Shown here piece by piece: positions 9,123 to 16,388 of a stretch of DNA of 64,000 nt. Numbering within the stretch: position 1 is the stretch's first letter; the number at the start of each line of letters is the position of its first letter. The notes beneath the pieces are model-generated. The model was not told where the DNA came from, ran no database searches, and saw only the letters and a list, made by a program, of their open reading frames with translations. Origin of the DNA: Myxococcales bacterium (lineage in GTDB: Bacteria; Myxococcota_A; Polyangia; Polyangiales; Polyangiaceae); the NCBI GenBank assembly GCA_004193285.1, contig SECP01000041.1, positions 1 to 64,000 on the forward strand. The letters are read 5' to 3'. Position numbers and translations under genes: made by a program.

Positions 9123-9155
9123 GAACGGGCGCTGAGGAGCGCCCGTTCCTTCTTT
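9123..9155 (+). terminator. Rho-independent terminator
   Basis: Perfect 10-bp stem, 9123-9132 with 9139-9148, 6-base loop, followed by CTTCTTT. It ends the membrane-protein gene on the plus strand and sits directly beyond the 3' end of the oppositely read tRNA. Confidence 0.75.
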
Positions 9156-9229
9156 GGAGCCGATTCCCGGACTTGAACCGGGGACCTGCGCTTTACGAAA
9201 GCGCTGCTCTACCACTGAGCTAAATCGGC
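9155..9229 (-). tRNA. tRNA-Thr (CGU anticodon)
   Basis: Complete cloverleaf on the minus strand: 7-bp acceptor stem GCCGATT/AATCGGC, D arm GCTC/GAGC, anticodon stem GCGCT/AGCGC around loop TTCGTAA (anticodon CGT), five-base variable region, and T arm CCCGG-TTCAAGT-CCGGG. The CCA end is encoded (9155-9157). It reads ACG codons, common in this G+C-rich genome. Confidence 0.96.
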
Positions 9230-9299
9230 AAAGGGAGCGGGAGGATACGCGCGAGCGTCCGTTAGTCAAGCACAACGGCATCTGCTAGCTTTTCGCCGC

Positions 9300-9677
9300 G
9301 TGAGACGCAGCATTATCGGCCGCTATGTTGGGGCCACGGTGACGCACCGCGCGATGGCAGTCGCTTTCGCCGGTTGGTGGAGCCTGGGCGCCTGCGCGCC
9401 GGACCGCGGGACGATCGGCGCGGTGCTGGGCCAGACCCCCGACCAGCGGCTCGTCCTGCGTGACGTGCCGCCGGCCCTCGCCGCCGGGCGAGCGGGACTT
9501 CTGCCCGGAGACGAGCTCGTACTGATTGACGGGCGCGACGTCCGAGAGCTGGATGAGCGAGGTGTTCGCCGCGCGCTCGCAGGCGAGGTGGGCGATGCGG
9601 TGAAGCTCACGCTCCTCCGCGAGGGCCGGGTCATCCGGGTCACGGTGCGTAGAACGCCTCCTCCGAAGAAGAGCTGA
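9300..9677 (+). CDS. PDZ-domain lipoprotein
   Basis: Small (125 aa) envelope protein. A hydrophobic signal ending SLGAC gives a lipobox, with the lipidated Cys near residue 32 from the GTG 9300 start; the internal ATG at 9354 would also give a complete signal. The rest is one PDZ domain: GLLPGDELVLIDGRDV and the following helix match the carboxylate-binding fold of HtrA/S2P-type PDZ modules. There is no protease domain, so it is probably a peptide-binding adaptor. A TGCTAGCTT promoter-like motif lies about 5 bases before the GTG. Confidence 0.75.
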   Translation: MRRSIIGRYVGATVTHRAMAVAFAGWWSLGACAPDRGTIGAVLGQTPDQRLVLRDVPPALAAGRAGLLPGDELVLIDGRDVRELDERGVRRALAGEVGDAVKLTLLREGRVIRVTVRRTPPPKKS

Positions 9678-9816
9678 GCTCGCAAAACCGCCAAAGGCTG
9701 CGGAGTTTTCGGCATGATCCTGGGCTTCCACGGCCGAGGTTCCATGCTAGGGTCCGCGCGGTTTTGCCCCAGGGCCGGTTGGGTCCTGGGCTATGCGCAG
9801 AGCGCCGGAGCATCTC

Positions 9817-11103
9817 ATGAGTCGTTATCTGTTCACTTCAGAGTCCGTCACCGAAGGCCATCCAGACAAGGTGAGCGACGCCGTCTCCGACGCCGTGCTC
9901 GACGCCGCGCTGGCCGGCGACAAGACGAGCCGTGTGGCTTGCGAGACGCTGTGCAAGACGGGCTTCGTCGTGCTGGCCGGCGAGATCACGACCAAGGCCA
10001 CGATCGACTTCGGCAAGGTCGCGCGCAACGCGATCCGCGAGATTGGTTACACCAGCTCGGAGATGGGCTTCGACGCAGATACGTGCGGCATCTTGGTGGC
10101 GATCGAGCCGCAATCTCCGGACATCTCGCAGGGCGTTACGGAGGGTGAAGGCCTGTTCAAGGAGCAGGGCGCCGGCGACCAGGGTCTGATGTTCGGCTAC
10201 GCGTGCGACGAGACGCCGGAGCTGATGCCGGCGCCGATCATGTACGCCCACCAGCTCGCCAAGCAGCTGGCCGCGGTTCGCAAGAAGAACCAGGTGGACT
10301 TCTTGAGGCCGGACGGCAAGAGCCAGGTCACGGTCGAGTACGAGAACGACGTACCGAAGCGCATCGAGACCGTCGTCCTCTCCACGCAGCACTCGGAGAG
10401 CGTGAAGCACAAGACGCTCAAAGAGGCGATGATGGAGCTCGTCGTGCAGAAGACGCTGCCGAAGCACCTCTTGGACAAGAACACCAAGTACTTCATCAAC
10501 CCGACCGGTCGCTTCGTCATCGGCGGCCCTTGCGGCGACGCCGGCCTCACCGGCCGCAAGATCATCGTGGACACCTACGGCGGCATGGGTCGCCACGGCG
10601 GCGGCGCCTTCAGCGGCAAAGACCCTTCCAAGGTGGATCGCTCCGCGTGCTACTTCGCGCGTTACGTGGCGAAGAACATCGTGGCCGCCGGTCTCGCCAA
10701 GCGCTGCGAGGTGCAGGTCGCATACGCGATCGGCGTCGCCAAGCCGATGGGCGTGTACGTTCAGACGTTCGGCACCGGCATCATGGAGGACGAGAAGCTC
10801 GCGGCCTACGTCGCGGAGAAGTTCGACTTCCGCCCCCGCGCCCTCATCGAGGAGCTGGATCTACTGCGTCCGGTCTACAGCCCGACCGCCGCTTACGGCC
10901 ACTTCGGTCGTTCGGACTTTTCGTGGGAGAAGACCAGCCGCGCCAAGGAGCTCGCTGCGGATCTGGGCGGCAGCCTGCTGAAGGGCCACGGCCTTTCCAA
11001 CGGCGCTTCGAACGGCAAGGCCGACAAGTCGCCGGCCAAGAAGGCGCCCGGCAAGAAGGCGCCTCCGGCCAAGGGCGGCAAGCGCGCCCGCGCTTCCGCG
11101 TAA
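9817..11103 (+). CDS. metK: S-adenosylmethionine synthase with a lysine-rich C-terminal tail
   Basis: Makes S-adenosylmethionine from Met and ATP in the cytosol. Hallmarks: FTSESVTEGHPDK at the N-terminus, GAGDQGLMFGYA near residue 115-126, and GGGAFSGKDPSKVDRSA near residue 260-277. The catalytic body ends near residue 385 (FGRSDFSWE). About 40 further residues are rich in Lys, Ala and Pro (KKAPGKKAPPAKGG), like a histone H1 tail, and are not part of usual MetK. I chose ATG 9817, eight codons inside the open frame, because MSRYLFTSESVTEGHP fits the family and GGAG lies upstream. Convergent with marR, with 3 bases between stops. No riboswitch recognised upstream. Confidence 0.96.
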   Translation: MSRYLFTSESVTEGHPDKVSDAVSDAVLDAALAGDKTSRVACETLCKTGFVVLAGEITTKATIDFGKVARNAIREIGYTSSEMGFDADTCGILVAIEPQSPDISQGVTEGEGLFKEQGAGDQGLMFGYACDETPELMPAPIMYAHQLAKQLAAVRKKNQVDFLRPDGKSQVTVEYENDVPKRIETVVLSTQHSESVKHKTLKEAMMELVVQKTLPKHLLDKNTKYFINPTGRFVIGGPCGDAGLTGRKIIVDTYGGMGRHGGGAFSGKDPSKVDRSACYFARYVAKNIVAAGLAKRCEVQVAYAIGVAKPMGVYVQTFGTGIMEDEKLAAYVAEKFDFRPRALIEELDLLRPVYSPTAAYGHFGRSDFSWEKTSRAKELAADLGGSLLKGHGLSNGASNGKADKSPAKKAPGKKAPPAKGGKRARASA

Positions 11104-11106
11104 CGC

Positions 11107-11577
11107 TCAGTCCTCTTCTAGCAGCGCCCCTTCCAGGGCCAAAAGCGCCGTGTGCAGCTCCTGCATGCGGCGCTTTCCAATTTTGTCACCGAGCTCCGTC
11201 TCGAGCGCGCTCAGCACGGAGAGGCCGTGGAGTAGTCCCTGTTCACCCTTGGGGGTGAATCTGACCAGCTTCGCCCGCCCGTCCTTCGGGTCTTCTACCT
11301 GCTCGACCACGCCCCAGTACTCGAGCTCCGCCACGAGCTGGCTCACTGCTTGCTTCGTGACCCCTAGCTTCTTGGCGAGGTCCGCGCCCCGCACTCCCTC
11401 GGACGTGAGGTGAGGGAACAGCGCGGTGTGCGAAGCCCGCAGCGGCGGGCTCGGCCCCGACTCGCGATTGACGCGCTCGATGGCGCGCTCGTTGACGAGC
11501 CGAGCGCACTTGAACAAAAGCTGAGCGACGCTTTGGCGCTTTTGGTCCTCGAACTTTCGGGGATCGATCGTCTTCAA
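11107..11577 (-). CDS. MarR-family transcriptional regulator
   Basis: Winged-helix dimeric repressor of 156 aa. The recognition-helix region GVRGADLAKKLGVTKQAVSQLVAELEYWG near residues 63-90 and the wing with EDPKDGRAKLVRFTPKG are typical of MarR. It starts at TTG 11577, 12 bases after the stop of the alpha/beta hydrolase gene, so it is the second gene of a hydrolase-marR pair. Two overlapping palindrome sites lie at the 5' end of that operon and are the likely autoregulatory operators. Ligand unknown. Confidence 0.85.
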   Translation of the reverse strand: MKTIDPRKFEDQKRQSVAQLLFKCARLVNERAIERVNRESGPSPPLRASHTALFPHLTSEGVRGADLAKKLGVTKQAVSQLVAELEYWGVVEQVEDPKDGRAKLVRFTPKGEQGLLHGLSVLSALETELGDKIGKRRMQELHTALLALEGALLEED

Positions 11578-11589
11578 GCGCTCGCGAGC

Positions 11590-12501
11590 TTACCCCGCGC
11601 TGCCGGTCCGCCCAGGCAAAAAGCCTTGTAACAGTGCCGCTACGTGATCCGGCGCCTCTTCCTGGGGCCAGTGCCCTACTCCGCTCAGCGCGTGCACCTG
11701 CGCTTGGGGGAGCCCCTCACGAAGCCGTGAAAGCAGCCGCGGCGGCAGCAGTTCGTCGTCCGAGCCCCAGACGATCAACGCGGGGAGCTGCGAGAGAGCG
11801 GCTCGGCTTTGCCACAATCGCGACAGGCTCGGTGCGGATCTCGTGAGCGCCTTCGCCAAGGTCCACAGCACGCGCACGCGCGCGTCGCGCTCGCGGAAAG
11901 GCGCCAGGTACTGCGCATGGATCTGCGGCGTGAGCTTGCGTCTGTCGGCGTAGGCGCGGGGCATGAGCAAGCGCAGCGAGGCGTTGAGCCAGCGGTACAG
12001 AAAGCGCCCGAGCCGAGAGCCCGCGAAGCGCGCTGCCCTCGCGAGCTCCGCATCCTCGCCGAGCGGCCACATCCAGCTGTTGAGCACGACCAGGCTCTCG
12101 ATACGCTCTGGCTCTTCCGTCGCGATCGGGAGCGCGATGGGGCCGCCGTAGTCGTGCACCACGAGCGAGAAGCGGCCGAGCGCGAGCCGCGTGACGAGCT
12201 CGCGCAGCACCAGAGTGTGCGCTTCAGGCGTGTAGTCGAACGCGGACGGACGCTCCGACAAACCGAAGCCGAGGTGATCGAAAGCGATCACGCGCCGCGT
12301 GCGGGAAAGCTCCGCGATGAGGTGTCGGTACTCGAAGCACCAGCTCGGCGTGCCATGGACGAGCAGCACGACTTGACCGTCCTCCGGCCCCTCGTCCAAA
12401 TGGTGGAGGGTGCCCTGGCTGGTATCGAGCCAGCGAGACCGGAAAGGAAACTGCTGACGGTCCAACCAGTCAGGCTGCCGTCGCTGAAAATGGTCAAGCA
12501 T
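11590..12501 (-). CDS. Alpha/beta hydrolase with Asp nucleophile (haloalkane dehalogenase-like, halide Trp missing)
   Basis: 303 aa hydrolase resembling haloalkane dehalogenases and epoxide hydrolases: oxyanion loop HGTPSW, nucleophile elbow VVHDYGGP with Asp, acid in WGSDDELLP, and His in GVGHWPQEE near the C-terminus. Dehalogenases usually carry Trp right after the nucleophile; here it is Tyr, and the Asn used by LinB/DhaA types is Thr. Dehalogenase activity is therefore uncertain. I chose ATG 12501; a TTG at 12528 is also open. It heads an operon with marR and its start lies within the operator cluster, so it is probably the enzyme controlled by that repressor. Confidence 0.75.
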   Translation of the reverse strand: MLDHFQRRQPDWLDRQQFPFRSRWLDTSQGTLHHLDEGPEDGQVVLLVHGTPSWCFEYRHLIAELSRTRRVIAFDHLGFGLSERPSAFDYTPEAHTLVLRELVTRLALGRFSLVVHDYGGPIALPIATEEPERIESLVVLNSWMWPLGEDAELARAARFAGSRLGRFLYRWLNASLRLLMPRAYADRRKLTPQIHAQYLAPFRERDARVRVLWTLAKALTRSAPSLSRLWQSRAALSQLPALIVWGSDDELLPPRLLSRLREGLPQAQVHALSGVGHWPQEEAPDHVAALLQGFLPGRTGSAG

Positions 12502-12554
12502 GACTGACCATGCTTCGGAACCGTGCAATGGTCAAGAATGCTTGACCATTGCAC
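12489..12554 (-). promoter_or_regulatory. Palindromic operator cluster for the hydrolase-marR operon
   Basis: A perfect 14-bp inverted repeat, 12523-12536 with 12541-12554 (GTGCAATGGTCAAG, 4-base centre), is followed by a second palindromic site at 12491-12515 (TGGTCA...TGACCA, with AAGCATG...CATGCTT nested). The sequence AATGGTCAAG occurs in both sites, 38 bases apart. The position directly upstream of and across the hydrolase start fits MarR operators. Confidence 0.8.
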
Positions 12555-12867
12555 TGTGAAAACGCCGAAAATCGCGCTCCCGCGGACGAGTTGCCGCTTA
12601 CAGGGCGGGGAGAGCAGAGCGGCTCAGCCGTCGACGAGGACCTAAGTGCTGAATTCCACATCGCTAATGGCTCTCCTCCCAAGCGCCTCCCCGAGCCCCG
12701 ACGAGCGGCCGACGGCCGACGACGCCGAGCGTCTGCGATGAGGCTGCCGTAGCGACGGGGGACCGACCACTGTGAGCCAGACCTCACGGGCCGTCACTAC
12801 GTCGACCCGGATGAGCTTGGCGCCGGTGCCGCGGACGGGCGCTTGGCGTTTTGGAGGACCGTCCCGA
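12555..12867. other. Intergenic region between hydrolase and FHA-GGDEF genes
   Basis: About 310 bases. Apart from the operator at its left edge I see no coding frame with credible composition and no strong terminator after the FHA-GGDEF gene. Confidence 0.45.
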
Positions 12868-13767
12868 TCAGGGACGCACGCAGTTTCGGCCGGCGGCTTT
12901 GGCGGCGTAGAGCTGCGCGTCCGCGCGCTCGTACAAGCCTTCCGCCTCTTCGCCCGAGGCGAGCTGCGCGACTCCGACGCTCACGGTGACGGGCAGCTTT
13001 TTGTCTTCGAACGTGTAGGGCTCGCGCGAGACCGCGCGACGGATGGCCTCTCCGCGCTCGCGCGCCACCGCTATCTCCGTGTCCTCGCACAGCACCGCGA
13101 ACTCTTCACCGCCCACGCGCCCGAACAGCTCCGTTGGCGAGAGGATCGCTTGCACTGCTTGCGACGCGCCGCAGAGCACGGAGTCCCCCGCCATGTGGCC
13201 GTGGGTGTCGTTCACTTTCTTGAAGTGGTCGAGATCGAACACGATGAGCGACAGCGCTTTGGCGCCGCCAGAAGCGGTGAATACGCTGAGCCGCAAGCTC
13301 TCGTCGAAGTGCCGCTTGTTGAACACGTTCGTGAGCGGATCGAAGCGCATGAGGCGCTGAACTTCCTCGTGATACGCGCCCTCGATATTGCCGCCGGCGA
13401 GGTACTTCAACAGCGCCTTGCCGATGCCGATGCGATCGCCATCTTTCAGGATCTGCTCTTTGATGCGCACACCGTTGACGTAGGTGCCGTTGGTCGACCC
13501 CTGGTCCACGATCTTGTGGCCTCCGCCGAAGCGCTCTAGCCGCGCGTGCTTTCGGCTCACGGAATCCGCATCCAAAATGAGGCCGGCGCCGGAGCCACGC
13601 CCCACATCCACCGCTGCATCACCGAGCACGACGCGATGGCCCAAACGAGTACCCGAGAGCACGAGGAGCAGCGCGCGCTGCTCCGCCGCTACGCGGATGA
13701 GCGTGCCCATGTCGCGCGAGATCGTGACCTCGAGCGTGGACTCGTAGTTGTCGTCGGGTTCGGGCAA
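12868..13767 (-). CDS. FHA-GGDEF diguanylate cyclase
   Basis: 299 aa cytosolic protein. Residues about 28-118 form an FHA phosphothreonine-binding domain (GRGSGAG, SVSRKHARLE, STNGTYVNG). Residues about 130-295 form a GGDEF domain with an intact active site RVGGEEFAVL, so c-di-GMP synthesis is expected. No RxxD inhibitory site is seen five residues before GGEEF (the position reads SPTE), so product inhibition through the I-site is unlikely. TTG start at 13767. The FHA domain suggests control by Ser/Thr kinases, of which two are encoded in the window. It is read in the same direction as glnA but separated by about 285 bases. Confidence 0.9.
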   Translation of the reverse strand: MPEPDDNYESTLEVTISRDMGTLIRVAAEQRALLLVLSGTRLGHRVVLGDAAVDVGRGSGAGLILDADSVSRKHARLERFGGGHKIVDQGSTNGTYVNGVRIKEQILKDGDRIGIGKALLKYLAGGNIEGAYHEEVQRLMRFDPLTNVFNKRHFDESLRLSVFTASGGAKALSLIVFDLDHFKKVNDTHGHMAGDSVLCGASQAVQAILSPTELFGRVGGEEFAVLCEDTEIAVARERGEAIRRAVSREPYTFEDKKLPVTVSVGVAQLASGEEAEGLYERADAQLYAAKAAGRNCVRP

Positions 13768-13898
13768 AGCAGAAGGACCGCGGCTTGGGACTGGGCGGTT
13801 CCTTCAGCATACCAAACGCTCGAATGCTTCCAACTACGCCAAACACAATGACCACAAGTAAGAGCGCTGCGTCAGACTTGGCGCGAGCGCGCCTCGGT

Positions 13899-13938
13899 CC
13901 TGGTGTGGCCTGGTGTGGCCTGGTGTGGCCTGGTAGGT
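13899..13938. repeat. Short tandem repeat, unit CCTGGTGTGG
   Basis: Three exact copies of a 10-base unit (13899-13928) plus a degenerate fourth, in the gap between the FHA-GGDEF gene and glnA. Not in frame with a gene. A likely slippage-prone site. Confidence 0.8.
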
Positions 13939-14010
13939 CCCGGTGGGGCGCCGTTCGACCGGCCGCTCCGGGAGGGGAATTCTGGCGCAGAACCGCTCCC
14001 TAGGCTCGAA

Positions 14011-14034
14011 GCACCCAACGTGCGTGTTGGGCGC
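14011..14034 (-). terminator. Possible glnA terminator hairpin
   Basis: Read on the minus strand, GCGCCCAAC pairs with GTTGGGTGC around ACGCAC, starting 19 bases after the glnA stop. Only a short TTC follows, so this is a weak intrinsic terminator or an RNA-end stabiliser. Confidence 0.45.
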
Positions 14035-14052
14035 TAGTGGCACTACATGTCG

Positions 14053-15465
14053 TCAAATGTCGTAGTACAGGTGGTACTCGAACGGGGTGGGGCGGAGGCG
14101 CGACGCCTGCACCTCGTGCTCGCGCTTGTAGTCCACCCACATCTCGATGACGTCCTTCGTGAAGACGTCACCCTTGAGCAAGAAGTCGTGGTCCGCCTCC
14201 AGCGCGTCCAGCGATTGCTCGAGCGACGCGGGCATGCGCGGCACGTCCTTCAGCTCCTCGGCGGAGAGAGAGTAGATGTCTTTGTCGAGCGGCTGCCCAG
14301 GATCGATCTTGTTCTGAATGCCGTCGAGCCCCGCCATCATCATGGCGCTGAATGCCAGGTACGGGTTCGTCGACGGGTCCGGGAAGCGCAGCTCGAGCCG
14401 ACGTGATTTCGGCGAAGGCGAGTAGGTGGAGATCCGGATCGCGGCCGAGCGGTTGCGGCTCGAGTACGCCAAGTTGACGGGCGCTTCGTAGCCGGGCACG
14501 AGGCGCCGGTAGCTGTTCGTGGTCGGGTTGGTGAGCGCGGCCAGCGCGTGAGCGTGCTTCAGGATGCCGCCGATGTAGTAGAGCGCCATCTCGCTCAAGC
14601 CCGCGTAGCTGTCACCGGCGAAGAGCGGCTTGCCGTCCTTCCACAGCGACTGGTGGCAGTGCATGCCGTTGCCGTTGTCCCCGTACAGCGGCTTCGGCAT
14701 GAAGGTGGCGGTCTTGCCGTTTCGGTAGGCGACGTTTTTGACGATCGACTTGAACCACATCAGCTTGTCCGCGCACCTGAGCAAGCTGTCGTAGCGCATG
14801 TCGATCTCGCCTTGGCCGGCGGTGGCTACCTCGTGGTGCGACACCTCTACCTCGATGCCGACCTTCTCCATCTCGAGACAAATCTCGGTCCGCAGGTCCA
14901 TCTGCGTGTCCTGCGGGGGGACCGGGAAGTAGCCTTCCTTCGCGCGGATCTTGTGAGCAAGGTTCGGGCTCTCTTCCCGCCCGCTGTTCCAGTGCGCCTC
15001 CACCGAATCGATCGAGTAAAAAGCTTCGTGCCCCTTCACGTCGAAGCGCACGTCGTCGAAGATGAAAAACTCGGCCTCAGGCCCGAAATAGGCGGTATCC
15101 GCGTAGCCCGTGCTGCGGAGGTACGCTTCGGCCTTGAGCGCGATCTGTCGCGGGTCCCGCGAGTAGTTTTGGCGCGTGATGGTGTCCTGCACCGTGCAGA
15201 CGAGCGACAGCGTCGGGTGCTTGGTGAACGGGTCCATCACCGCGGTACCTGCGTCCGGGATGAGCAGCATGTCGCTCTGGTTGATCGGCTGAAAGCCGCG
15301 AATCGACGAGCCGTCGAAGCCGAAGCCGTCCTCGAACGCGTCCAAATTCAGGCGGTGAAAGGGCACCGACGTGTGCTGCCACTTGCCGATCAAGTCCACG
15401 AACTTGAGATCGACCATCACGGCAGCGTGTTTTTTGCCGAGCTCTATCGCCTGCTTCGCATCCAT
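14053..15465 (-). CDS. glnA: Glutamine synthetase, type I
   Basis: GSI subunit of the dodecameric enzyme that makes glutamine from glutamate, ammonia and ATP. 470 aa, the usual GSI length. Motifs: DGSSIRGF near residue 51-58, GPEAEFF near 127, NGMHCHQS near 265, the NRSAA active-site loop near 340, and a Tyr in KDIYSLSAEE near 395-404 at the position adenylylated in enteric GSI. ATG start with GGAGG about 6 bases upstream. It lies downstream of glnB on the same strand, the classic nitrogen-control pair. The tail ends near a weak hairpin. Confidence 0.96.
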   Translation of the reverse strand: MDAKQAIELGKKHAAVMVDLKFVDLIGKWQHTSVPFHRLNLDAFEDGFGFDGSSIRGFQPINQSDMLLIPDAGTAVMDPFTKHPTLSLVCTVQDTITRQNYSRDPRQIALKAEAYLRSTGYADTAYFGPEAEFFIFDDVRFDVKGHEAFYSIDSVEAHWNSGREESPNLAHKIRAKEGYFPVPPQDTQMDLRTEICLEMEKVGIEVEVSHHEVATAGQGEIDMRYDSLLRCADKLMWFKSIVKNVAYRNGKTATFMPKPLYGDNGNGMHCHQSLWKDGKPLFAGDSYAGLSEMALYYIGGILKHAHALAALTNPTTNSYRRLVPGYEAPVNLAYSSRNRSAAIRISTYSPSPKSRRLELRFPDPSTNPYLAFSAMMMAGLDGIQNKIDPGQPLDKDIYSLSAEELKDVPRMPASLEQSLDALEADHDFLLKGDVFTKDVIEMWVDYKREHEVQASRLRPTPFEYHLYYDI

Positions 15466-15613
15466 CGCGGCCTCCGGGCGGGAGCCTACAACGCCCCAAC
15501 CAACGTTTGTCTTCCGTTTACGGTTCGGGACGAGTGGGAGCGAGGGCGTCGCTCTGCGTGCGGCAGGCGCCCTAGACTTCCCTCGATTCGAGCTCCTCGA
15601 ACGCGAGCCGCCA

Positions 15614-15670
15614 CCGCTGTGACCAGCGGCGAACGGCTCCGCGCGGCGCTGGCCGCCCCGCTGGGCGGCC
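15614..15670 (-). promoter_or_regulatory. Two hairpins in the glnB-glnA spacer
   Basis: CCGCTG-TGAC-CAGCGG (15614-15629) and GGCCGCCC-CGCT-GGGCGGCC (15651-15670) are perfect inverted repeats 20 bases apart, located after glnB and before glnA on the minus strand. Neither has a T-run. They could stabilise or partly end the glnB message, or reduce read-through to glnA. Confidence 0.5.
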
Positions 15671-15698
15671 GAGGACTAGGCCTACCCCCGGTGATATG

Positions 15699-16037
15699 TC
15701 AGATGGCTTCTTCCGCCCGCTCGCCGGTGCGGATGCGCACGGCTTCGTCCACCGGCATCACGAAGATCTTTCCGTCGCCGATGCGCCCGGTCTTCGCGCT
15801 CTTCTCGATGGCGTCGATGACCTGATGCACCATCTGGTCCGGCACCACGATCTCGAGCTTTACCTTCGGCACGAAATCCACGACGTAGGCCGAGCCGCGG
15901 TAGACTTCTTTCTTACCGCCCGTGCGTCCAAAGCCCTTCACTTCAGTTACGGTCATGCCCTGGATGCCGACCTCGGAGAGGGCATCTTTCACTTCGTCCA
16001 GCTTGAAAGGCTTGATGATCGCCTCGACCTTCTTCAT
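15699..16037 (-). CDS. glnB: Nitrogen regulatory protein P-II
   Basis: Trimeric signal protein of 112 aa that senses 2-oxoglutarate/ATP/ADP and controls nitrogen enzymes and transporters. The start MKKVEAIIKPFKLDEVK, the T-loop with GSAYVVDFVPK (Tyr at the uridylylation position, near residue 51), and the B-loop TGRIGDGKIFV near residues 83-93 are all present. ATG start with a GAGAG-type ribosome site. Upstream neighbour of glnA, spacer about 230 bases. No convincing sigma54 -24/-12 promoter was found upstream. Confidence 0.96.
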   Translation of the reverse strand: MKKVEAIIKPFKLDEVKDALSEVGIQGMTVTEVKGFGRTGGKKEVYRGSAYVVDFVPKVKLEIVVPDQMVHQVIDAIEKSAKTGRIGDGKIFVMPVDEAVRIRTGERAEEAI

Positions 16038-16388
16038 CTCAGCTCTCCATACAGTTGGGGGGGTGTAGCCCCAGGCGCTCGTCTTCTTGCCCGCTCGCCA
16101 CTACGAAACGGGGGCCAAAGAGTGTTGCTGCTCGCAGTGCGAGCCCGAGCTGAGCAAGTAGCGGGGTCCGTGTTTCCTGAATGTTTCGCATAGAAGTCTC
16201 GCCGCTCGACGCGCTACTTTGACGAAAATTTAGGCGACCTTCGGGGTTCGATTAGGCCAGAAGGCCGATAAGTCAAAGTGCCCGAAATCCGTCAGCAGTA
16301 GTATTACGCTCCCTTTCGCTTCGAGCCGGCGCGGACCTCGCGCTGCTGGCCGCCCCGCATTACTTCCGTTCAGCGCCTCCCATCTCCC
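16038..16388. other. Divergent intergenic region, glnB / Ser-Thr kinase operon
   Basis: About 350 bases that must hold the promoters of glnB (leftward) and of the kinase operon (rightward). A TATTAC-like -10 near 16302-16307 is a weak candidate for the rightward unit. A small palindrome GGCCAGAAGGCC lies near 16256. Relatively A+T-richer than the flanking genes. No coding frame seen. Confidence 0.45.

Noticed and set aside
8979..9281. Minus-strand frame covering the tRNA
   Set aside because: The region is a complete tRNA-Thr gene; the frame is chance.
9678..9816. SAM or SAH riboswitch upstream of metK
   Set aside because: No conserved core of a known SAM/SAH riboswitch could be recognised by eye; an Infernal search would settle it.
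16038..16388. Sigma54 promoter ahead of glnB
   Set aside because: Searched for GG-N10-GC with flanking consensus on the minus strand; only partial matches found.
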